A DNA stretch of 64,000 nucleotides, from positions 65,549,421 to 65,613,420 of the forward strand of contig CM060966.1 of NCBI GenBank assembly GCA_030765045.1. The letters are read 5' to 3'. The translations under genes were made by a program, and so were the position numbers. The stretch comes from Tenodera sinensis. Taxonomy: Eukaryota; Arthropoda; Insecta; Mantodea; Mantidae. The notes under the pieces are model-generated. The model saw nothing but the letters and a program-made list of their open reading frames with translations. It had not been told where the DNA came from and made no database searches. The first letter of the stretch is position 1. Every line of letters begins with the position of its first letter. Positions 57,060 through 64,000 of this stretch are shown piece by piece.

Positions 57060-57240
57060 AAAATAAACCAAGTATATCTCGGCTATTTGTCAGATTGTAT
57101 ATTTTAATGAGCTCTGCGTTTTTCCTTGAGTACAGTTCTGTCTATTATGTTTTTTGTAGTTATAAAAAATACAATAAACATGATGAAGGGTTCAGATTTT
57201 ATTTAGAGAAAATTCAAGATATACACTTTTTGGGTGTTTG
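57060..57240 (+). repeat. FamX copy K, diverged fragment
   Basis: Resembles the FamX middle: tatctcggc, gattgtatattttaatgagc then tctgcgttttt, gttctgtctat and agaaaattcaagatataca. Neither end is present. A family-1 SINE starts just after it. Confidence 0.4.
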
Positions 57241-57254
57241 TTTTTTCCTTCACC

Positions 57255-57610
57255 TGATTACCCTCCCCTTGTGTAGGGCTTGTACCCCTAGAACTAACAA
57301 GCCAGTGCTAGGGTCAGACGCCTGTCGGGGAGCACAGGGACCTATGGACCGGACAGAGTGAAGACCTGGAATCGGGTGATCAGCAAAGCACCAGGTACAA
57401 GAGTGAGGAAGAGGATGATAGGAAATGCAGGCGAAACGGATGACTGGAAAGGTGATAATGGAGCAATTGGTAGAATGGCGGGAGAAACCGGAGAAAACCG
57501 GCCCTGACGCCGCTTCGTCCACCACAAATACCACATGCGGGTCCCTGGAATCGAACCCGGGCCGCCTAGGTGGTAGGCGAACGCTCTAACCGGTCGGCCA
57601 AGGCGCCGCC
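57255..57610 (-). repeat. tRNA-derived SINE, family 1 (copy 4)
   Basis: Head ggcggcgccttggccgaccg then gttagagcg, B box gggttcgattcc, and a full body. It is the copy closest to 7801-8143. Confidence 0.8.
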
Positions 57611-57959
57611 GATTTTTGTGGTGTTAATATCTCGGTGTTAATAATGTGGTGTTAATGTGATGTTTTAGGGCGATTTTTGAGAAAAAAATTAAGAAAACCG
57701 CTCCATATTTGGGCTGAATTTGTCCTTGCTTAAAATATATCATTCAATACTTTGTTTCAGATAACGGAGAAAAAGCGAAAGTAAGTTTCACTGTGGCTAA
57801 CTGAAAACGTACATTACATTTCTGTTGTAAATTTACCCACAGCACAAAAAGACGCCTAGGTGAAAACAAACGGAGGTAAAATAATTTTTCAATTGAAACC
57901 GTCTGAAGGTTAAAAATGAGTAATGATCATAACGAACAGCACAATCCATAGGGAAATGT

Positions 57960-58115
57960 AAATTTGCACTTGTCCCTTCCTCCTTCCTTCCTTTCTTCCC
58001 TGCTTCCCTCCTTTCTTTCTTTCTTTCTCTCTTTCTCTCTCCATTCTCTCCTTTCTCCCCTTTCTCCCCTTACTCTCCTTACTCTCCTTACTTTCCTTCC
58101 TTCCTTCTTTCTTTC
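57960..58115. repeat. pyrimidine-rich (CCTT/CTTT)n tract
   Basis: About 150 bp of almost pure C/T on the plus strand (cctt, cttt and ctctcc units). The S/F/L ORF through it is an artefact. Confidence 0.9.
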
Positions 58116-58124
58116 ATTGATCTT

Positions 58125-59520
58125 TGTTGCTAATGATTCCTTTACCATTAAAGATAGCACTGCTTCCTGTTCATAATTTATCGTCAGAAAGAGCGTTTTT
58201 CTTGTGGATGATATATGAAGATTCGTCGCCATTGGGGAGGGTGACTTTTGCCGAACGTCATTAGTGCAGACCGTTCGTTAAAATGTATTTATGTATGAAA
58301 TCAGATATGGTGAACAAACTTGAGAGCCATTCGCGCCATTTGCGCTCAAAACTCCTACCAAAATAACGCTTTTAGATGCATTCGTTACTGTATCTATTAA
58401 GCAAGTTAGTACACTTGTCTGAACACATGAGCCAACTAACGATTGACTTTTAGAATTCGAGTATCAGAATTTCAAGAAATTATTGATGAAACATGTAGAA
58501 AATGAAATTAAGGTATGTGTAGACATTGTTAAAGTTTACTGATATGTAAATAAATCCTGAGCGTACGAGTTGTACACGTTACTACGCAGACTTGAAGAGA
58601 AGTTGGTCCACATTTTATAGTTCTAGATATCATTCAAATTAAATGGTAGTTAATATCGACAAATCCCAAAGTTTACAATTTTTAAAGATTTTATCCCAAA
58701 ATACCACTAATAATACATATAACTTTTAGAAATGCTACCGCATTGCAACAAAACGAAGACATCTAAAATTTAACGCCATCCGTACATTAGTGTTATTGTT
58801 AAAACGATATAAGTCATACTGCCACGCATTCCTTCTAAAATGACAGGGAATAAAATTAAAGTCGTGAACCCTTTAAGGTTTCGCTTGAGAGCAAAACGTG
58901 GATTTTATTTTGTATGAGTGCTTGTGTGCGCGCGCTGATCAGCTGGACTCTTTTATACACAAAATCATCTCACTTAAGTATGTTTTTCGTTTTGCAGTGC
59001 AGGCCGATTTTAATACAGTGCTCAAAGTCACAGACGGTCACATGTTTTTCAGTGAGTAATCAGGAATGTTTTAAAACATATTTTAGGAAAGGTATTATGC
59101 AGTTTTAATACATATTAATTACAATGAATGCTAGGAAAAGTAAGTACATTGCATTTAACAGATCTAAGAGGGAAATTCGTCATAAATTTCACATGGCACG
59201 GAACAAATTCGCTGGTGGGCCGCTGCAAATACAGAGATCCAAAAACATCCGAACCACTGCACGGTGTTTCCACTGCGCATACGGAAACACGATAACGCAG
59301 CTGATATGCACAAGGTCACGCGGTGACTATTTTTCTTTGCTCTGAAAGTGCTGTATTAGCTGACGCACTATTGTGTGGTTGAGTTTTTACCAGTGTGTTT
59401 TATTATTTAGTCCTGTACTTAGTCACAAAGTATATTATGACTCAGCATTTGTTTTCTACTGCACAGCGTGTATTTATTTATGATTCGTATGTGTTAACTC
59501 CGCTCGCCAAGTGAAAGTGC
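58125..59520. other. no recognisable gene
   Basis: AT-rich. The ORF at 59124-59345 (+) is basic with no domain that I recognise. Confidence 0.4.
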
Positions 59521-59529
59521 AATTTGGAG

Positions 59530-59755
59530 AAAGATTTCCAGGTGATCTGCGATTTCTATCTCTAGGGTAACTTAAAGCATAAAGTGTACAAGACAAACCC
59601 GCACACCCTGGAAGAATTAAACAAAATATCCACCAGAAAATTGCCAGCATTTCTCAACGTGAGCTACGGCGAGTGATGGATAGTTTCCTAAAGAGGTGCC
59701 AAACATGTATGGAGAATGTATGGAGTGGCGAGCTTCAAGATCTCCTCAAATAACA
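59530..59755 (+). pseudogene. mariner/IS630-type transposase C-terminal fragment
   Basis: With one stop and a frameshift: DLRFLSLG, LKHKVYKTNPHTLEELN, QKIASISQRELRRVMDSF then LKRCQTCMEN. The order S-P-D-L-x-x-x-D-F-x-L-W-G, L-K-x-K-V-Y, H-T-x-E-E-L, F-x-x-R-C-x-x-C is the end of DDE_3 (IS630/mariner-like) transposases; the tryptophan and last Asp are lost here. Only this end is recognisable. Confidence 0.6.
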
Positions 59756-59849
59756 TTGGTAACACCTTTAAAAGTAGTTTTTACAATGTTGTATGCTTTC
59801 ATCCGCGCTGTTCTATGTCAACACAGCCGGTTCAGAGTGTCTTGGAACA

Positions 59850-60110
59850 CCCGTTATTTGGAAGTATCTACCTACTTGGGAGTAACACCTTATCGGCCCC
59901 ATCAAGTAAATTCCGCATGTAGGAAAGCGTGGAAAACATTACTATCCTTAGCGAAGATGCTAAAAAAGGGGAGTGCGAAATCCAGGGAAGTTACCTACAA
60001 GTCTGTAGTGCGGCCGATTATAGAGTATGCAGTGGGATGTTGAGACTCGTATAGAGTTAGCCAAATTGATTCCTTAGAAAACAATACAGAGAAGAGTTAA
60101 ATACTAAAAA
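59850..60110 (+). pseudogene. LINE reverse-transcriptase thumb fragment
   Basis: Reads RYLEVSTYLGV, QVNSACRKAWKTLLSLAKML then KKGSAKSREVTYKSVVRPII, EYAVGC, a TGA where Trp is expected, and DSYRVSQIDSLEN. The Y-L-G-V, K-A-x-K-x-L, Y-x-S-x-V-R-P-x-x-E-Y and W-D-x-Y motifs are the region just after the RT palm in LINEs. It directly follows the mariner-like scrap. The RT core is absent. Confidence 0.65.
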
Positions 60111-60129
60111 GCGGCAAATAGTGTTTATG

Positions 60130-60394
60130 CTTACAGGTTTTAGCAGATAGACTTTCAAATGAAAGTAACTTGTGGGGCGATAAATTTTTCGATTGTTGTG
60201 ACAGTGTTAACCAAATTAGTGTTGCTTCTGGAATTGGGTGTTGTGAGAAACATTTACTGGATCTTGTCCCCAAACTAATTCTGCATTACATTAAGTGTCG
60301 CTTCTTTTTCCGCACCAAGGAAATAAGAAAGGAATTACAATCATCAAAGGCTGCCAAATCATCTCGGAAATTGTCAAAACTTACTAACAGCTGA
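60130..60394 (+). pseudogene. unidentified transposon-like ORF
   Basis: An open stretch of ~85 codons reading VLADRLSNESNLWGDKFFDC, then KHLLDLVPKLILHYIKCRFF and FRTKEIRKELQSS. The composition is protein-like (amphipathic helix, basic tail). I cannot assign it to a family; the end of a THAP/P-like or other transposase is a guess only. It lies just downstream of the LINE fragment, but its sequence does not match the usual LINE continuation. Confidence 0.3.
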
Positions 60395-60770
60395 TTTCAA
60401 CATTGGTGAGTACATTTTTATCTGTAGAACAAAATACAAGTAGCTTGTACTATTCTTACTGCAAAGTTAACTTTTTATTCACAGGAAATTATATTTTACT
60501 TCATTCCTTTAATGCCATTTTGCATTCTAGTGGTAACATTATTGACTTGCATTTCTGTGAATGGCTGCCAGAATGTGCATGTGTGAGTTTGTCATTGTTG
60601 AACGACAATATTCTTCTCCATTGCTACTTTTCCAGTGAATCTCCTGCGAAACGCTAGTGTTTGTATTAGCATTGTACCGCACTAGCAGTTGCGCTGCCAT
60701 CTATGCGGCGGAACACATGAACTACAGCAGTGATCACACTTCTCCTTCTATTCGCTCTGCTATTACTATT

Positions 60771-61374
<604 letters not shown>

Positions 61375-61450
61375 AAAATAGACAAATAAATAGATAGATA
61401 AATAAATAAATAAATATGTAAGTAAGTAAATAAATAAATAAATGAATGAA

Positions 61451-61533
<83 letters not shown>
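61375..61533. repeat. (AAAT)n microsatellite
   Basis: Long AAAT/AATA array with gata, gtaa and tgaa variants on its left. It runs to just before the hAT insertion. Confidence 0.95.
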
Positions 61534-61719
61534 GTCAGTAAGTCATAAGTAGTGCTCGGAAGTTCATGCCCTAAAAACACTGAAATATGCATGCAAATAT
61601 GCTCTTAAAAACTTGAAAATATGCCAAGAAATATGCACTATTGAATTAAAACAATGCCCCTTTGCAGTAGACAAGGCGAGTTAGTATAAATAATAAAGTT
61701 ACCTTATTCCTTAGAGGTT

Positions 61720-63229
61720 GAGTCAGAAGTGGTCCTACCGCTAGTATTAACTGCTAAATTGCAGTTCACAACCAACATTTTGCACAAATTTTCAACTGTA
61801 AAACATCGTCTGTTGTCTCGCAAAGCACTTTTGTAAAGTGAAAAACTTCTCTCCACGTCACAAGATGTTATCGGGGCATATTTAAATGATGTTAACTACC
61901 TCACAGAGAGTCAAGTCTTTTGGTGTGGCAGATGGTTTTCTTTCGAGGATGTCTTGAATATCGCACATCTGTTTATAACCAGAATTTTTTGAAATTACAT
62001 AATTCACTTTGTCTTTCATTTTTTGTCCTATGCTACCAGGAACCGAACTTAGATCACACATTGTTTTTTCAAAGACAGTAAGTGATTCATGCAAAGGAGA
62101 TCCAACAGCTTCCAATGCCGTTATGGCTGTTGGTAAGAAAGAAAAATGGACAGATATGAAAGTAACATCCTCTTTTAAACCAGCACCAGACGGAATATTT
62201 TGCACAGTTTCCATTGATGAAGCGTCTTTCGAGTCCAAAGAATTAACAACCTCTCCGCCTATTTCTATGTGCTCAGCATAATATAAAACTGCATCGACCC
62301 ATGTTCCCCATCGAGTTAACACTGGTGCAGGAGGAAGTCGGATATTAGGTGCTGTTAATCTAAACAACTTAACTCTTTTAGGAGATTTAACGAAAATTAT
62401 CTTTGTACAGGACACAAATCTATCTACCAATGGGAAAGAATTGCGTATTGTCTCAGAAATGCGATGAAGAGCATGTGCCAAACAAGTTATATGAATTAAG
62501 TTAGGAAAAATACCTTTCAGAGTTTGTCCTGATTTTACCATATAAGGACCTGCATCAGTAACAAATAAAAGTACCCGGTCGTATTTGATTCCACATGGTC
62601 ATAGTAATTTCAAAGAGTCCATCACAAACTGGGTCACAGTTACATTGTCAAAAGCCGACAATTCGCGCACATTAAGAAGATAAGGTGTAGTGTTTTGTTC
62701 ATTATTTAAAGCACGCGCGATTATATTAGCAATAGAAAGGCGCTCAGAATCAGGGATTTCATCAACAGACAACCACACAAACTGATCCGCTAATTCATTT
62801 TGTATATTTGACAATACGTTATTGTAACAATGTCCTACATAAGTCTTACGCAGTGTATTTTCTTTAGGCACTGTGGTCTACTGTACTAGGCAAGAAAGTT
62901 TTTAAATGTCGGATTATTAATTTTGAACAAGGAAATATCAGCAGCTAAAATGCTTGGCACAAGTCATAGGAAAATTCAGTAACCCTACTTCCTAAACACT
63001 CTACTAGCTGTTTTTGAACGGGTTCTTTGTTTGCGAGTTTTCTGATTAAATTCTCCTTATGTTTTGCTGTGTTTATGTGCTGAACTATTTGAGCTCTTTT
63101 CTCACTCCCTACATTTTTCTCACACGCTCCACAAAACAGTGCCCTATTATTTGTAGATATTAAATCACCCGAAAACTCTTTCTGTAATTTAATTAATCTA
63201 GCACTGGAAGTTGGTTTTATTTTCGGCAT
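61720..63229 (-). pseudogene. hAT transposase (ZBED-like) with several lesions
   Basis: Starts MPKIKPTSSARLIKLQKEFS at 63229. A BED-like finger follows: FCGAC and HINTAKH (C-x2-C...H-x5-H). A TAG at 62945-62947 and a frameshift near 62875 precede ENTLRKTYVGHC and FVWLSVDEIPDSERLSIANI (first Asp). A TGA at 62599-62601 replaces an expected Trp, then YDRVLLFVTDAGPYMVKSGQ, HITCLAHALHRISETIR, PVLTRWGTWVDAVLYYAEHI and, after a further frameshift near 61885, SCDVERSFSLYKSALRDNRR (hATC with catalytic Glu) continue to a stop near 61720. Nearly full length but not functional as read. Confidence 0.8.
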
Positions 63230-63546
63230 TTGAAGAGCTCTTCAACATTTATACGCCTAATGTAATTTGGTGGCAACCAGTTCACAACACTGTTACGTTT
63301 GAAGACCATGGCACAACTACTGGAGGGTAGGTAAACGTTGCGATAATCATGCTGCTCAAAAAGTTGACCTGAACTTTATCTTTGTTAATATAAACCTCTC
63401 AGATAACGCACTGGTATTCTCTACGCACAAACATATAATGAAAGGATGGAAACAGGGGGTTCACTGCATGACAACATCACTCACCTCGCGAGTTGCATCA
63501 ACATGTGCAATACTACCAATATGAAAAGTATTATACACATGGGGAG

Positions 63547-63573
63547 AAAAAAAAAAAAAAAAAAAAAAAAAAA
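63547..63573. repeat. poly(A) tract in the hAT 5' subterminal region
   Basis: About 27 A inside the element, between the transposase start and the right terminal inverted repeat. Confidence 0.9.
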
Positions 63574-63805
63574 ACACATTAAAATATGCAATATAGGGGC
63601 TATAATATTGAAATATTATGCATTTATCAAAATCAAGAAAATATGCAGTTATATGCAACATAAAATCATGTCCAAATAACTGAAAATTCCATAATTCGTG
63701 CACATAATGTAAAAGCATACGTTTTTAACCCCTATGAAAAAACATGCAAATGTATGACCTTCCTAGCCCTAGTCATAAGTTATAAGTCAGTCAGTAATAA
63801 ATAAA

Positions 63806-64000
<195 letters not shown>

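Larger units (their letters stand above)
61550..63771 (-). mobile_element. hAT element, structurally complete, with 8-bp TSD
   Basis: 2222 bp with TSD gtcataag (61542-61549 and 63772-63779). The ends are an imperfect inverted pair: tagtgctcggaagttcatg on the left, and on the complement of the right end tagggctaggaaggtcatac. TATGC motifs crowd both subterminal regions (61585-61640 and 63575-63660). The transposase gene runs on the minus strand and is mutated at about four sites. It sits inside tetranucleotide repeats. Confidence 0.85.

Overview
This 64 kb window is AT-rich, full of microsatellites, and made almost entirely of decayed transposable elements. Its contents (tRNA-derived SINEs, I-like, Jockey-like and R2-like LINEs, an animal-type Helitron with an intron, ZBED-type hAT elements, a mariner/IS630-type fragment and an unclassified family carrying (CA)n) point to an arthropod. 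The best guess is an insect with a large repeat-rich genome such as a cockroach; the species is an inference from repeat style only. I see no convincing intact host gene. One minus-strand ORF at 1206-1667 is the only coding-looking sequence that is not plainly a known transposon fragment.

Layout. 1-7 kb: two 5'-truncated I-like LINE tails with target-site duplications (TSDs), then three head-to-tail copies of a ~0.65-0.9 kb family called FamX here (2465-5422), the middle one split by a LINE, then two FamX copies in reverse orientation (5856-6900). 7-23 kb: SINEs of four families, foldback sequences, microsatellites, LINE C-terminal scraps (9.8-10.1, 15.9-16.1 kb) and two R2-like endonuclease remnants pointing tail to tail (17.3-18.2 kb). 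23.3-39.3 kb: one old Helitron on the minus strand, split by a Jockey-like LINE (24911-35232) that is itself split by an I-like LINE (27065-32214). The Helitron also holds a solo LTR (35954-36650), a SINE (38722-38862) and a probable spliceosomal intron (38463-38649). Re-joining the flanks at the TSDs restores the reading frame at three insertion points. 39.5-40.1 kb: an inverted fragment matching the Helitron 3' coding end. 42-47 kb: two more FamX copies. 48.6-49.6 kb: a hAT remnant next to a short hAT derivative with terminal inverted repeats. 50-61 kb: SINEs, microsatellites, a second hAT remnant, a mariner-like scrap and a LINE scrap. 61.5-63.8 kb: a structurally complete but mutated hAT element (2222 bp, 8-bp TSD) inside tetranucleotide repeats. 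The window ends in a (GATA)n/(GACA)n compound microsatellite.

No operons or cooperating host genes are visible. The biology is the insertion history: Helitron first, then LTR element, SINE and Jockey-like LINE into it, then the I-like LINE into the Jockey-like one. The most interesting unnamed element is FamX. It recurs about eleven times, carries short inverted repeats near both ends and a 3' hairpin, occurs in tandem, and holds a different simple repeat at the same internal position in each long copy.
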